A stretch of DNA of 64,000 bases from Sphingomonas sp. R-74633 (GCF_013416555.1 NZ_JACCFG010000003.1:1-64000); one strand, 5' to 3'. Counted from the stretch's first letter, positions 8,668-19,666 are shown. Notes: generated by a model from the letters alone, not told the origin. Numbers and translations are program-made.

Positions 8668-10132
8668 TGGCGGTGCTGCCTGTCGTGGGAGCGGTGGGGG
8701 TCTTGCTCGCGTCCCAGCCGCCGCCCAGCGCCTGGTAGAGCTGGATCAGCGCGGTCGCCTCGTCCGAATGCGAGGAAACGAGCCCGTTGCGCGCAGTGAT
8801 GAGCGAGGCCTCGGCCTGGTTGAGCGTCGTGAAATCGGTGAGGCCCGAGCGATATTGCATCCGGGCAAGCAGCGCCTGGTTGGTCGATGCCTCGAACGCG
8901 ATGGCGAACTGCTTCTCGCGCGCCTGCGCCGTCTGCAGCGCGACGATCGCGTTCTCGATATCCTCAAGGCTGGTCAGCACCGTCGACTTGTAGGCGAGGA
9001 AGGCGCCGTCCGCCGCAGCCTCGGACGAACGGACCTGGCTCGCGCGGCGGCCGCCGTCGAAGATCGTCTGGGCGATGTTGGCGAACAGCCGCCCGGTGAT
9101 CGTGTCGAGGATCGAGGTGAGCGCGCTTGAACCCGAATCGATGCTGCCGCCGATCGACAGTGCGGGATAGAGCTGCGCAGTGGCGACGCCGATATTGGCG
9201 GTGGCGGCAGCGAGATTGCGCTCGGCCGCGCGCACATCAGGCCTCTGGCGCAGCGCATCGGCGGGGATGCCAGCGGCGACTTCCGCCGGCCCCTTGGGGA
9301 TCGGCTTCACCGCTGCCATCTCGGCCTTGAGCGCGCCCGGCGCCTGGCCGGTGAGCACGGCAAGCCGCGACACATAGGAGTTGTAGTTCGCCTCGAGCGA
9401 CGGAATCGCCGCAGCGATCTGGGCGTTGTTGGCGCGCGCCTGTTCCTGGTCGAGCGACGAGACGAGTCCCGCCTGCACGCGCCAGCCGGCGATCTCGAGA
9501 TTGTCGTTGGAAATGCCCAGGCTGTCATGCGCATTGGCGATCTGCGCCTGTGCGACGCGGGCCAGCACATAGTTACGCGCCGTCTCGGCTTCGACCGAGA
9601 TCAGCACCGCGGCATAGTCATAGCCGCTCGCCTCATAGCCCGCCCGCGCGCTCTCGACGCCGCGGCGCACCCCGCCGAACAAATCGACCTGGTAGCTGGC
9701 ATCCGCGCCGAGCGAGAAGCTGGTGCTGCCGCCCTGTGAGAAGCTGGTCACCGTGCCGTCGGGCAGCGTCGTGGTGCTGGTGCCGCCGCGCAGCGGCTCG
9801 CTGTGCGATATGCCGCCCGATGCGCTGAGGCTGGGGAACAGGTCGGCACGCTGCTGGACGAGCGACTCGCGTGCCTGGCGGAGCCGGACGACGGCCTGTG
9901 CCACGTCGAGGTTCGTCGCCTGCGCACGCTGCACCAGGCTGGCGAGCATCGGATCGTCGAACCGCGTCCACCACTGGCTCAGGTCTTCCTGCGCCTTCTG
10001 GTCTGCCGGAACCGACCAGGCATCGGGCACGCCAAGCTCGGCGGCGGCGCGCGGATGATAGTCCGGGCCCACCGAACAGGCGGCTAGCGGCAGCATGAGC
10101 GCGAAGCTCAGGGTTAGCGGACGGTTGGCCAT
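8657..10132 (-). CDS. Outer-membrane efflux lipoprotein, NodT/TolC family
   Basis: The 491-residue protein carries a lipoprotein signal with LAAC and the acylated Cys at 19, followed by the SVGPDYHPR motif typical of NodT-family outer-membrane factors. Two repeats of long amphipathic helices and TolC-type strands follow ([21 protein letters not shown] and [30 protein letters not shown]). It forms the outer-membrane channel of the tripartite pump whose adaptor, ATPase and permease genes follow in that order on the same strand. It is the promoter-proximal gene of the operon, 167 bp from acs on the other strand, and a palindrome at 10175-10187 may be its operator. Confidence 0.92.
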   Translation of the reverse strand: MANRPLTLSFALMLPLAACSVGPDYHPRAAAELGVPDAWSVPADQKAQEDLSQWWTRFDDPMLASLVQRAQATNLDVAQAVVRLRQARESLVQQRADLFPSLSASGGISHSEPLRGGTSTTTLPDGTVTSFSQGGSTSFSLGADASYQVDLFGGVRRGVESARAGYEASGYDYAAVLISVEAETARNYVLARVAQAQIANAHDSLGISNDNLEIAGWRVQAGLVSSLDQEQARANNAQIAAAIPSLEANYNSYVSRLAVLTGQAPGALKAEMAAVKPIPKGPAEVAAGIPADALRQRPDVRAAERNLAAATANIGVATAQLYPALSIGGSIDSGSSALTSILDTITGRLFANIAQTIFDGGRRASQVRSSEAAADGAFLAYKSTVLTSLEDIENAIVALQTAQAREKQFAIAFEASTNQALLARMQYRSGLTDFTTLNQAEASLITARNGLVSSHSDEATALIQLYQALGGGWDASKTPTAPTTGSTANGN

Positions 10133-10174
10133 GGCCCTCTAGATGTTTCGTGGACCGTTTCAGTTCCAGTATAT

Positions 10175-10187
10175 TATTGTCGCAATA
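10175..10187. promoter_or_regulatory. Small palindrome in the efflux operon/acs divergent region
   Basis: The sequence TATTG-TCG-CAATA is a perfect 5-bp inverted repeat with a 3-base centre, in an AT-rich patch 43 bp upstream of the efflux operon start and 113 bp upstream of acs. Size and place fit a dimeric repressor site such as those used by TetR or MarR regulators of efflux pumps. No regulator gene adjoins it. This is seen symmetry plus inference, not a known consensus. Confidence 0.3.
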
Positions 10188-10299
10188 TGTCTCGACGCGC
10201 ACGAAAGTGCGGATCGGAGCGCTGCCGGAACGGATTTGTCGCTTGGCGAGCGCGCCTTGCTTGGGCAGAGAGGCGCCAATCAGCGAGGAGCCCGAAGCG

Positions 10300-12239
<1,940 letters not shown>

Positions 12240-12243
<4 letters not shown>

Positions 12244-12743
12244 GCGAGGATCGCATCCGCGTGATCGAGGGGGACATCACCGCCCTCGCCGTGGATGCGA
12301 TCGTCAATGCCGCGAACAATTCGCTGCTCGGCGGCGGCGGGGTGGATGGCGCGATCCACCGCGCCGCCGGCCCCGAGCTGCTCGCCGAGTGCCGCACGCT
12401 CGGCGGCTGCGCGACCGGGAACGCCAAGCTTACGCGCGGCTACCGCCTGCCCGCATCCCATGTGATCCACACCGTCGGCCCGGTCTGGCAAGGCGGCCGG
12501 CACAGCGAACCCGAACTGCTCGCCAGCTGCTATCGCCGCTGCTTCGAGATCGCCCGGGCCAATGGCTTTCGCACCCTCGCCTTCCCGGCGATCAGCTGCG
12601 GCGTCTATGGCTATCCGATTGACGCAGCGACGCGGATCGCCGTCGCAGAGACACGCAAGGCGCTGGCCGAGGATCCCGATCTGCAGGTTATCTTCGCCAC
12701 GTTCGGCGCGGAAATCACTGCGGCATACAGACACGAATTGTAA
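12240..12743 (+). CDS. Macrodomain protein, O-acetyl-ADP-ribose deacetylase type (YmdB-like)
   Basis: The 167-residue single-domain protein is a MacroD/YmdB-type macrodomain. The ADP-ribose pocket motifs are all visible: [30 protein letters not shown] (the catalytic Asn-Ala-Ala-Asn and Gly-Gly-Gly-Val-Asp), [22 protein letters not shown], and [12 protein letters not shown]. Family members hydrolyse O-acetyl-ADP-ribose to ADP-ribose and acetate and can remove mono-ADP-ribose from proteins. The ATG overlaps the acs stop (ATGA), so expression is tied to acetyl-CoA synthetase. Since sirtuins that reactivate acetylated Acs release O-acetyl-ADP-ribose, this pairing is metabolically sensible, although that link is inference. 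Confidence 0.93.
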
Positions 12744-12812
12744 CGCGAATCCCGTTGCGGGCGTTACTACCCGGCGTTACACCCGGCTAATACAGTCACC
12801 CGGGGGAATCCT

Positions 12813-14849
12813 ATGAAAATGAGTGTTTTGGTCCGTCTCGCCGCTGGCGTGGCGCTGGTCGCGGTTTCGCCGGCGATCGCGCAGACCGCCAAGCAGGCGC
12901 CGAAATATGGCAGCTTCGGCATCGACCTGACGTCGCAAAAGCCGAGCGTGAAGCCGGGCGACGACTTCTGGATGTACGCCAATGGCGGCTGGAACGACCG
13001 CGTCGAGATCGCCGCCGATCGCACGTCGGCCGGCTTCGGCACCCAGCTCTCGGTCGAGGCCGAAGCGAATGTCCGCGCCATCCTCGACGACATGGCGAAG
13101 AACCCGGCGGCGTACGGCGCCAGCGGCAAGCAGGTCGGCGACTTTTACGCCAGCTGGATGGACCAGGCCGGCATCGAGGCGCTCGGCACCGCGCCGCTCA
13201 AGCCCTATCTCGCCAGGATCGCCGGAGTGAACAACCTCGACGCGTTGCAGGTGCTGTTCGCCAGCGTCGGCTATGCCTCGCCGGTCGAGCTGGGCGTGAT
13301 CCCCGACCTCGCCGACCCGACGCACTATACCGCGGTCACCGGCCAGGGCGGCCTCGGCATGCCGCGCGACTATTACCTGCTCGAAGGCGCCAAGTACGAC
13401 GCCTTCCGCACCGCGTATCGCGCCTATGTCCAGAAGATCCAGGAACTGGCCGGCATCCCCGATGCCGCGGCCAAGGCCGATGCGATCGTCGCGCTCGAAA
13501 CCGCGATGGCCAAGGTCCAGTGGTCGCCTGCCGAGAGCCGCGACATCGCCAAGCTCAACGACCCGCAGACGCTTGCGGGCCTGAAGGCCAAGGCACCCGA
13601 GTTCAACTGGGCGCTGATGCTCAAGACCGCCGGTCTCGAGAGCTCGCCCAAGGTGCTGATGACGCAGAATACTGCCGTCACCGCGCTCGGCAAGCTGATG
13701 GTCGCCACCCCGCTCCAGGGCTGGAAGGACTATCTCGCCTATCGCTTCGTCAGCGATCATGCGCAGTTCCTGCCCAAGGCCTTCGACGACACCCGCTTCG
13801 CCTTTTATTCGCAGACGCTGTCGGGCGTGAAGGTGCAGCGCGAGCGCTGGAAGCGCGGCGTGCAGATGGTCAACGGCGCGCTCGGTGAAGCCGTCGGCGC
13901 GGCCTATGTCGCCAAATATTATCCGCCCGCGTCCGAGAAGCAGATGGCCGAGCTGATCGAGAATCTGCGCTCCTCCTATCAGGAGCGGATCGGCGCCTCG
14001 ACCTGGATGGATGACGCGACCAAGAAGGCCGCGCTCGCCAAGCTCGCCGCCTTCGAGCCGCGCATCGGCCACCCGGACAAATATATCGACTATTCGTCGT
14101 TCAAGGTCGTCCGCGGCGACCTGCTCGGCAATGCGATGCGTTCGGGCGAGTTCGAGCAGAAGCTCCAGCTCGAACGCTTCCCCAAGCCGGTCGATCGCAC
14201 CCTGTGGGACATGACCCCGCAGACGGTGAACGCATACTACAACCCGCTGGCCAACCAGATCACCTTCCCGGCCGCGATCCTGCAGCCGCCCTTCTTCGAT
14301 CCCAACGCCGATCCGGCGGTGAACTATGGCGCAATCGGCGCGATCATCGGCCACGAAATGGGGCACGGGTTCGACGACCAGGGCAGCATGTTCGGCCCGA
14401 CCGGCAAGTTCGAGAATTGGTGGACCGACAGCGCCAAGAAGGCGTTCGGCGAGCGCACCTCGGCGCTCTCGACGCAATATGACGGCTATGAGGCCGTTCC
14501 CGGCACCAAGGTGCAGGGCAAGCTGACGCTCGGCGAGAATATCGGCGATCTCGGCGGCGTCGAGGCAGCCTATGGCGCGTTCCAGAAGTACCAGGCCGAG
14601 CACGGCAAGGCGCCAGTGATCAACGGCCTGACCGGCGACCAGCGCTTCTTCCTCGCTTATGCCCAGGCCTGGCAGACCAAGGTGCGCGAGGATGCCGCCC
14701 GCCAGTATGCGCTGACCGATCCGCACTCGCCGGCCAAGTTCCGCGTCAACGGCATCGTCCGCAATGTCGATGCCTGGTACAAGGCGTTCAACATCCAGCC
14801 GGGCGACGCACTCTATCTCGCGCCCGAGCAGCGCGTGCACATCTGGTAA
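12813..14849 (+). CDS. M13 family zinc metallopeptidase (PepO/neprilysin-like), exported
   Basis: The 678-residue protein has a Sec signal peptide (residues 1-23, ending SPAIAQ) and the two-domain M13 layout: an N-terminal helical lid and a C-terminal catalytic domain. The zinc site is intact: HEMGH at 514-518 and GENIGDLGG with Glu575 and Asp579. The substrate-binding NAYYNP motif and C-terminal FRVNGIVRN...F with terminal ...HIW are as expected for the family. It would act on oligopeptides in the periplasm or outside. The start ATG follows a GGGGGA ribosome-binding site; the ATG two codons later is possible. A perfect hairpin terminator follows. Confidence 0.95.
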   Translation: MKMSVLVRLAAGVALVAVSPAIAQTAKQAPKYGSFGIDLTSQKPSVKPGDDFWMYANGGWNDRVEIAADRTSAGFGTQLSVEAEANVRAILDDMAKNPAAYGASGKQVGDFYASWMDQAGIEALGTAPLKPYLARIAGVNNLDALQVLFASVGYASPVELGVIPDLADPTHYTAVTGQGGLGMPRDYYLLEGAKYDAFRTAYRAYVQKIQELAGIPDAAAKADAIVALETAMAKVQWSPAESRDIAKLNDPQTLAGLKAKAPEFNWALMLKTAGLESSPKVLMTQNTAVTALGKLMVATPLQGWKDYLAYRFVSDHAQFLPKAFDDTRFAFYSQTLSGVKVQRERWKRGVQMVNGALGEAVGAAYVAKYYPPASEKQMAELIENLRSSYQERIGASTWMDDATKKAALAKLAAFEPRIGHPDKYIDYSSFKVVRGDLLGNAMRSGEFEQKLQLERFPKPVDRTLWDMTPQTVNAYYNPLANQITFPAAILQPPFFDPNADPAVNYGAIGAIIGHEMGHGFDDQGSMFGPTGKFENWWTDSAKKAFGERTSALSTQYDGYEAVPGTKVQGKLTLGENIGDLGGVEAAYGAFQKYQAEHGKAPVINGLTGDQRFFLAYAQAWQTKVREDAARQYALTDPHSPAKFRVNGIVRNVDAWYKAFNIQPGDALYLAPEQRVHIW

Positions 14850-14870
14850 GCCTTCAGGCCCACCAGAACG

Positions 14871-14905
14871 AAACGGCCCGGCAGCGATGCCGGGCCGTTT
14901 TGCTG
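14871..14905. terminator. Bidirectional rho-independent terminator
   Basis: A perfect 13-bp stem (14871-14883 with 14888-14900) closes a GCGA tetraloop, with A's on the left flank and T's on the right, so it can end transcription in both directions. It sits between the convergent M13 peptidase and SDR genes. Confidence 0.9.
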
Positions 14906-14912
14906 CCGGGGG

Positions 14913-15653
14913 TCAGGCGTTCAGGCCGCCATCGACAGCGAGCATCGAGCCGGTGATGAAGCGCGCCGACGGGCTGGCGAGGAACATCACCGCCGCGGCG
15001 ATATCCTCGACCGTGCCGTAGCGGCCAAGCGCCGTGAAGCTGCGCAGCCCGTCCGAATGTTCGCCATTGGCCGGGTTCATGTCGGTGTCGATCGGGCCCG
15101 GCTGGACCAGGTTCACCGTGATGTCGCGCGCGCCCAAATCACGGGCCAGGCCGCGATTGAAGGCGAGCAGCGCCGACTTGGTCATCGAATAGAGCGTCGA
15201 TCCCGGCGCGAACACGCGCTCGGCAAGGCACGAGCCGATCGTGATGATCCGGCCGCCCTCGGGCAGATGCGGCATCGCCGCGCCCGAGGCGATCACCGCC
15301 GAGCGCACATTGACGTTGAGCAGCGCATCGATGTCGGCGAGGTTGAGATCATCGACATTGCTGTAGCGCGCGATGCCGGCATTGTTGACCAGGATGTCGA
15401 GCCCGCCGAGCCCCGCCACCGCTTCCGCCACCGAACGCTTGATCGCCTCGGGATCGGCGCTGTCGGCCTGGATAGCCAGCGCGCGCCGGCCCTTGGCCTC
15501 GATTGCCTTGACCAGTTCGGCGGCGCGATCGGCCGAGCGCTCATAGGTGATGGCGACGTCGGCGCCCTTGTCCGCCAGCGCCAGCGCGATCCCGGCGCCG
15601 ATGCCCCGCGCCGCACCCGTTACCAGAGCGCGCTTTCCCGTCAGTTCCAACAT
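14913..15653 (-). CDS. Short-chain dehydrogenase/reductase
   Basis: The 246-residue NAD(P)-dependent oxidoreductase has the classical SDR layout: TGAARGIG nucleotide loop near residue 13, NNAG at about 88, and the Ser-Tyr-x3-Lys catalytic set seen as GSCLAERVFAPGSTLYSMTKSAL. The terminal TGSMLAVDGGLNA is the usual FabG-like end. The substrate is unknown. The ATG at 15653 is preceded by AAAGGA at a good distance; the TTG two codons upstream is less likely. It is divergent from a TetR-family gene, whose product is probably its repressor, the common arrangement for SDRs of this sort. Confidence 0.88.
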   Translation of the reverse strand: MLELTGKRALVTGAARGIGAGIALALADKGADVAITYERSADRAAELVKAIEAKGRRALAIQADSADPEAIKRSVAEAVAGLGGLDILVNNAGIARYSNVDDLNLADIDALLNVNVRSAVIASGAAMPHLPEGGRIITIGSCLAERVFAPGSTLYSMTKSALLAFNRGLARDLGARDITVNLVQPGPIDTDMNPANGEHSDGLRSFTALGRYGTVEDIAAAVMFLASPSARFITGSMLAVDGGLNA

Positions 15654-15668
15654 GATCAATCCTTTTTC

Positions 15669-15684
15669 TGTAGTGATCGTTACA
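15669..15684. promoter_or_regulatory. Candidate TetR operator
   Basis: The 16-bp element TGTAGTGATCGTTACA is an imperfect palindrome (TGTA-NN-GATC-NN-TACA) between the divergent SDR and TetR starts, 16 bp upstream of the SDR start. Dimeric TetR regulators bind palindromes of this size, and the neighbouring tetR gene makes it the obvious ligand. Assignment rests on symmetry and position only. Confidence 0.45.
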
Positions 15685-15736
15685 ATATTAGCTGGGGATG
15701 TTGTCGCAGGACGTCAAGGGAATTATATAGCGATCG

Positions 15737-16387
15737 ATGCAAAATTCTGACTCACCCGTTGGAGCCCAGGAAGCTACCCCTCGCGGTAGGGGCCGCCCGC
15801 GCGCCTTTGATCGCGAGGCCGCGCTGGCGCGCGCCACCCGGCTGTTCTGGCAAAAGGGATATGAGGCGACGTCGATCGCCGATCTGACCGAGGCGATGGG
15901 CATCGGCGCACCCAGCCTCTATGCCGCGTTCGGATCGAAGGAAGCGCTCTATCTCGAAGCGCTGCGCCACTATGGCGAGAATTACGACGCGCTGGTGTGG
16001 GACGGGTTTCGCGCTGCCACGACAGCGCGCGAGGCGGTTTTCGCCTATCTGCTCGATTCAGCGGCGGCGCTGACCGGCTCGCTCGCCGACAATCCGCTCG
16101 GCTGCATGGTGACGCTGGCTTCGGCCGGGAGCGACGGCGCATCGGCGCTGAGCGAAACGATGCGCGCGGCGCGCCGGACGGGATATGAGCGGCTCGAGGC
16201 GCGGCTGGCGCAGGCCGTGTCCGAGGGCGAGCTGCCGGCTTCGGCCGATATCCAGGCGCTCGCCCGCTTCGCACAGACGATGCAGAGCGGCATGTCGATC
16301 CTCGCCCGTGACGGCGCCGGCCGCGCCGAACTCGAGGAAGCCGCGCGTATCGCGATGCTGGGCTGGGATGCGCGCGTCGCTGGCTGA
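15737..16387 (+). CDS. TetR/AcrR family transcriptional regulator
   Basis: The 216-residue regulator has an N-terminal helix-turn-helix domain at about residues 22-70: RATRLFWQKGYEATSIADLTEAMGIGAPSLYAAFGSKEALY, in which GAPSLYAAFGSKE is the recognition helix region of TetR proteins. The C-terminal part is an all-helical ligand and dimer domain. It is preceded by a basic GRGRPRAFD stretch typical of the YcdC/AcrR-like branch. Divergent from the SDR gene by 83 bp, it most likely represses that gene and itself. The inducer is unknown. A 9-bp inverted repeat begins 10 bp after its stop. Confidence 0.9.
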   Translation: MQNSDSPVGAQEATPRGRGRPRAFDREAALARATRLFWQKGYEATSIADLTEAMGIGAPSLYAAFGSKEALYLEALRHYGENYDALVWDGFRAATTAREAVFAYLLDSAAALTGSLADNPLGCMVTLASAGSDGASALSETMRAARRTGYERLEARLAQAVSEGELPASADIQALARFAQTMQSGMSILARDGAGRAELEEAARIAMLGWDARVAG

Positions 16388-16397
16388 GACCGCGATG

Positions 16398-16490
16398 CGA
16401 TTGCATTTCATGCAATCGACTACCGGTGTCATTGCAGTTGCAGAAACCGCAACCCTCGCCCATTTGCGTCTATGTTGCATTGCAGCAAAC
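16398..16490. promoter_or_regulatory. Cluster of TTGCA/TGCAA motifs with a perfect palindrome
   Basis: This is the only stretch over 300 bp (16388-16722) without a confident gene. It contains a perfect 9-bp inverted repeat with a TTC centre at 16398-16418, a tandem TTGCAG hexamer at 16432-16443, GCAAC at 16449-16453, TTGCG at 16464-16468, and TTGCAT...GCAA at 16475-16487. The density of the same half-site on both strands suggests a multi-site operator, with the first palindrome possibly doubling as a weak terminator for tetR. The rest of the gap holds a possible 37-aa ORF and a terminator. Confidence 0.4.
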
Positions 16491-16509
16491 ACGCAATGAG
16501 GGTTTCCCG

Positions 16510-16623
16510 ATGTTTTCGCTTATCTCGCTCTATCTCGCCGCGCGCCGCCCGGTGACGCTGCCGGTTGCAGCTCCTGTCGCAGTCCAGGCCGACGAGCCGG
16601 TCGAGCTGCGCCTCGCCGCCTGA
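16510..16623 (+). CDS. Possible small protein, 37 aa
   Basis: The ORF starts ATG at 16510 with GAGGG about 8 bp upstream and ends TGA 16621-16623. The peptide begins MFSLISLYLAARRPVTLP, then an Ala/Val/Pro stretch, and ends DEPVELRLAA: a short hydrophobic N-terminal helix with an acidic tail. It is flanked by a motif-rich upstream region and a strong terminator, which together look like a complete transcription unit. I do not know a family for it, and an ORF this short could be chance in GC-rich DNA. Confidence 0.42.
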   Translation: MFSLISLYLAARRPVTLPVAAPVAVQADEPVELRLAA

Positions 16624-16670
16624 TCGGCAACATCAGAGGGCGCTGCCTGATCCGGCGGCCACCTGACACA

Positions 16671-16706
16671 AAAAGGGGGAGCGGCGACGCTCCCCCTTTT
16701 CGTTTT
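16671..16706. terminator. Bidirectional rho-independent terminator
   Basis: A perfect 13-bp stem (16671-16683 with 16688-16700) with a GCGA loop; A's precede and T's follow it. It separates the possible 37-aa ORF from the convergent POT transporter gene and would serve both. Confidence 0.88.
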
Positions 16707-16722
16707 TGCGATTGCGCGACGC

Positions 16723-18519
16723 TTACTTCACACCGTGCATCCAGTATTTCAGCGGCCAGCTCAGCAGGAGCAGCAGCACGCCGAGAATGATCGCCGCGAT
16801 CGAGATCGTGGTGAACACATCAACATAGGCCTGAAGGCTGACCTTGAGGTTGACCACCTGGCCACCAACCGTGTCGACGCTGGCGAACTGCGCGATCACG
16901 CCGGCGAAATACTGCGCCACCGAGATCGACAGGAACCACACGCCCATCATCAGGCCGACCACGCGCGCGATCGACAGCTTTGTGATCATGCTGAGGCCCA
17001 CCGGCGAGATGCAAAGCTCGGCGAACGAGTGGATGAAATAGAGACCCGCCAGCCACCACAGGCCGACCTGGAAGTTCGAATCGGCATAGCTTGAGCCCCA
17101 GACGAGCAGCAGGAAGCCTGCCGCCACGCCGATCAGTGCAATGCCGAACTTCACCGGGATCGAAGGCTCGAGCCCGCGCCGCGCCAGCGCGGTCCACATC
17201 ATCGACATGAACGGCGCGAGCAGCACGATGAACGCAGCGTTGAAGAACTGGGTCTGCCCCGCGGTGATCGTGAACCAGCCGAATACCGACAGGTTGGTGT
17301 TACGATCGGCGAACAGCGTGAGCGACGAGCCCGCCTGCTCGAACAGCGTCCAGAACACGACGTTGAAGACGATGAGCACCATTGCCGCCAGCATCATCTG
17401 GAATTCGGTCTTGCTGCCTGCGACAAACGACCAGACCAGGATTGCCGGCACGCCGAGCAGGAACGAGCCAAACAGCAGCTTGCCCATCAGCGGCAGCGAA
17501 GCGACATAGCCGATAAAGCCCGAACCCTCGGCCGGTGCGGCCGAGTGCATCAGGTTGACATAGAGCAGGTAGAAGAGCGGCACGACGCACAGCGCCGCCG
17601 CATAGATGATCCATTGCTGGCGCTGCACGCCGGGCTTGGCCGGCGGCTCGCCATAGCCGTCGAGCTTGCCGCCGTTGAACTGGATCAGCGCCCAGGAAAT
17701 CATCATGCCGATCGCGGCAAGGCCGAAGCCCCAGCTCCAGCCATAAGCGACGGCCAGCCAGGGGCAGAGGATCTGCGAGAAAAGCGATCCGGTGTTGATG
17801 CCCATGTAGAAGATGGTGAAACCGCTGTCGCGGCGCCGGTCGCCTTGCTCATAGAGCTCGCCGACCATGGTCGAGATGTTCGGCTTGAAGAAGCCGTTGC
17901 CCACCGAGACCATCGACAGCGCAATCAGCATCACCATCACATAGAGCGCGCTGCGGTCCGCCCCGGATTCGAAGCTGCCCTTGGCGACCTTGCGCTCGGA
18001 CACACCCGCGTTGAGCAGGTCGACGCTGCCGTCGTCATTGCCCTTGATCTCAAGCTTCTTCGCGCCGTCGACGACGTAGCGGACTTCCTTGCCTTCGGCG
18101 TTCTTCGCGATCGACACTTCATAGCGCTGGCCGTCGATCGTCGCGTGCGGCGTCGCGGTCGGGCCGCCGAAACAGAGGATGGCATAGCCGAGCGACATGA
18201 TGATCGCGCCGAACTTCACTGCGCGCTTCGAACCCAGATACTGGTCGGCCAGATAGCCGCCCACCAGCGGGGTCAAATAGACTAGGGCCGTGAACCCGCC
18301 ATAGATGCCCGTCGCCTCGCGATCGCCGAACATGAAGTGCTGGGTAAGATACAGCGTGAGCAGCGCGCGCATGCCGTAATAGCCGAAGCGCTCCCACATC
18401 TCGGTGGTGAACAGGCGCGCCAGCTGGCGGGGATGCCCGAACCACGTCGCTTCCCTGGCGGGATTGACGTGGGTGATGTCCGGCTCTGCCGGACTATCGG
18501 CGGTTGGAGTGTCGACCAT
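16723..18519 (-). CDS. Proton-coupled oligopeptide transporter (POT/PTR family)
   Basis: The 598-residue inner-membrane transporter takes up di- and tripeptides with protons. The family signatures are present: the ExxER-like EMWERFGYYGMRALL at the start of helix 1, GGYLADQYLGSKRAVKFG, and FYMGINTGSLFSQI (second PTR signature). About 14 hydrophobic helices can be counted. A soluble insertion of roughly 80 residues after helix 4 (DGQRYEVSIAKNAEGKEVRYVVDG...) enlarges it relative to E. coli DtpA and is common in Gram-negative long POTs. The ATG at 18519 is preceded by AAAGGGC. It is monocistronic, ending at the terminator. Confidence 0.93.
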   Translation of the reverse strand: MVDTPTADSPAEPDITHVNPAREATWFGHPRQLARLFTTEMWERFGYYGMRALLTLYLTQHFMFGDREATGIYGGFTALVYLTPLVGGYLADQYLGSKRAVKFGAIIMSLGYAILCFGGPTATPHATIDGQRYEVSIAKNAEGKEVRYVVDGAKKLEIKGNDDGSVDLLNAGVSERKVAKGSFESGADRSALYVMVMLIALSMVSVGNGFFKPNISTMVGELYEQGDRRRDSGFTIFYMGINTGSLFSQILCPWLAVAYGWSWGFGLAAIGMMISWALIQFNGGKLDGYGEPPAKPGVQRQQWIIYAAALCVVPLFYLLYVNLMHSAAPAEGSGFIGYVASLPLMGKLLFGSFLLGVPAILVWSFVAGSKTEFQMMLAAMVLIVFNVVFWTLFEQAGSSLTLFADRNTNLSVFGWFTITAGQTQFFNAAFIVLLAPFMSMMWTALARRGLEPSIPVKFGIALIGVAAGFLLLVWGSSYADSNFQVGLWWLAGLYFIHSFAELCISPVGLSMITKLSIARVVGLMMGVWFLSISVAQYFAGVIAQFASVDTVGGQVVNLKVSLQAYVDVFTTISIAAIILGVLLLLLSWPLKYWMHGVK

Positions 18520-18687
18520 GCGGTTATTGCCCTTTGATATCGGTATCCGGGCTCAGGCCCGGCGCATGGGCGGCCAAACTATAGGGAATGAAGCCGCTGT
18601 AAAGCATGCGCGATTTTGGCCGGGTCCGATCACGCTGCGCACAAAAGCGCGTTGGCGCGGCCGCCGCGGCTCCCTAGATGACCCGTC

Positions 18688-19287
18688 ATGACTTTGAACG
18701 ACACTTCCAGCCTGCTCGCCCATCTCCGGACTCGCCGATCGGGCAAGCCCCGCGACATGGCCGGCCCCGGCCCCGGCCCCGAACAGCTGGAGGCGATGCT
18801 CGAGATCGCCGCGCGCACCCCCGATCATGGCAAGCTCTTCCCCTGGCGCTTCGTCACGGTGCCCGACGCGGCGCGCGCCGCGCTGGGCGACAAGCTCGCT
18901 GCGATATTGCGCAGCGAAAAGCAGGACTGCACTGCGCGCGACGAGGAAGCCGCGATCCAGTTCGCCACCCAGGCACCGGCTTTGGTGGTCGTGCTTTCCG
19001 CGCCGGTGGTGCCGCACAAGATCCCGGTCTGGGAGCAGGAGCTTTCGGCCGGCGCGGTCTGCATGAACCTGCTCCACGCCGCGCACGCGATGGGCTTCAC
19101 TGGCGCGTGGATCACGGGCTGGGCCGCCTATTCGGACGCAGTGCGCGACCTGTTCGGCGATGCGTCGCAGAAGATCGCGGGATTCGTCTTCATCGGCACA
19201 CCGGCTTTGCCATTGGAAGAGCGTCCCAGGCCGGCACTGTCCGAAATCGCACAGGAATGGAATCCGGGGTATGGACCCCAAGCCTAA
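18688..19287 (+). CDS. Nitroreductase family protein (YdjA-like)
   Basis: The 199-residue protein fits the small FMN-dependent nitroreductases. Residues 15-20 (TRRSGK) and 44-57 (ARTPDHGKLFPWRF) form the FMN-phosphate and dimer-swap elements of the YdjA branch, and the C-terminal KIAGFVFIGTPALPLEERPRP is its usual end. Members reduce nitro or quinone compounds with NAD(P)H; the natural substrate is unknown. The start is 168 bp from the divergent POT transporter gene. It is followed within 18 bp by the GntR gene, so read-through is possible. Confidence 0.85.
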   Translation: MTLNDTSSLLAHLRTRRSGKPRDMAGPGPGPEQLEAMLEIAARTPDHGKLFPWRFVTVPDAARAALGDKLAAILRSEKQDCTARDEEAAIQFATQAPALVVVLSAPVVPHKIPVWEQELSAGAVCMNLLHAAHAMGFTGAWITGWAAYSDAVRDLFGDASQKIAGFVFIGTPALPLEERPRPALSEIAQEWNPGYGPQA

Positions 19288-19305
19288 TTGGTGTATTATA
19301 GCAGC

Positions 19306-19662
19306 ATGACAGCGCTAGAGCACGAGGACAGCCCGGTCTACCTCAAGCTGCGCGCCAGCATCGCTGCGGCGATCCTGCGCGGGCAATACCGGGCAGGGGA
19401 TCAGCTTCCGTCGGTGCGTGCGCTGGCCGCCGAACATGGCGCCAACCCGCTGACGGTCGCCAAGGCCTATCAGAGCTTCCAGGACGATGGCTATGTCGAG
19501 GTCCGCCGCGGCGTTGGCATGTTCGTGCTGCCGGGCGCAGTGGAGAAGCTGCGCATCGCCGAGCGCGATCGCTTCCTCAAGGGCTATTGGCCGCGCGTGA
19601 AGGAGCATATCGCGCTGCTCGGCCTCGACGTCCACGAACTGCTCGACCGCGAAACGGCCTAA
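19306..19662 (+). CDS. GntR family regulator, YtrA-like short form
   Basis: The 118-residue regulator carries a GntR winged helix at residues 9-76 (YLKLRASIAAAILRGQYRAGDQLPSVRALAAEHGANPLTVAKAYQSFQDDGYVEVRRGVGMFV) and only a short helical tail, the hallmark of the YtrA/YhcF subfamily. These usually control adjacent transporter or envelope operons and their own gene. The ATG at 19306 lacks a Shine-Dalgarno sequence, but TATTAT at 19294-19299 would act as a -10 placing transcription start at or next to the ATG. Signal peptidase I follows after 4 bp, so the two are co-transcribed. Confidence 0.86.
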   Translation: MTALEHEDSPVYLKLRASIAAAILRGQYRAGDQLPSVRALAAEHGANPLTVAKAYQSFQDDGYVEVRRGVGMFVLPGAVEKLRIAERDRFLKGYWPRVKEHIALLGLDVHELLDRETA

Positions 19663-19666
19663 TCCG

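Noticed and set aside
12777..14840. Minus-strand frame of 687 codons opposite the M13 peptidase gene
   Set aside because: Shadow of the third-position GC bias of a certain gene; no signal peptide, motif or ribosome-binding site.
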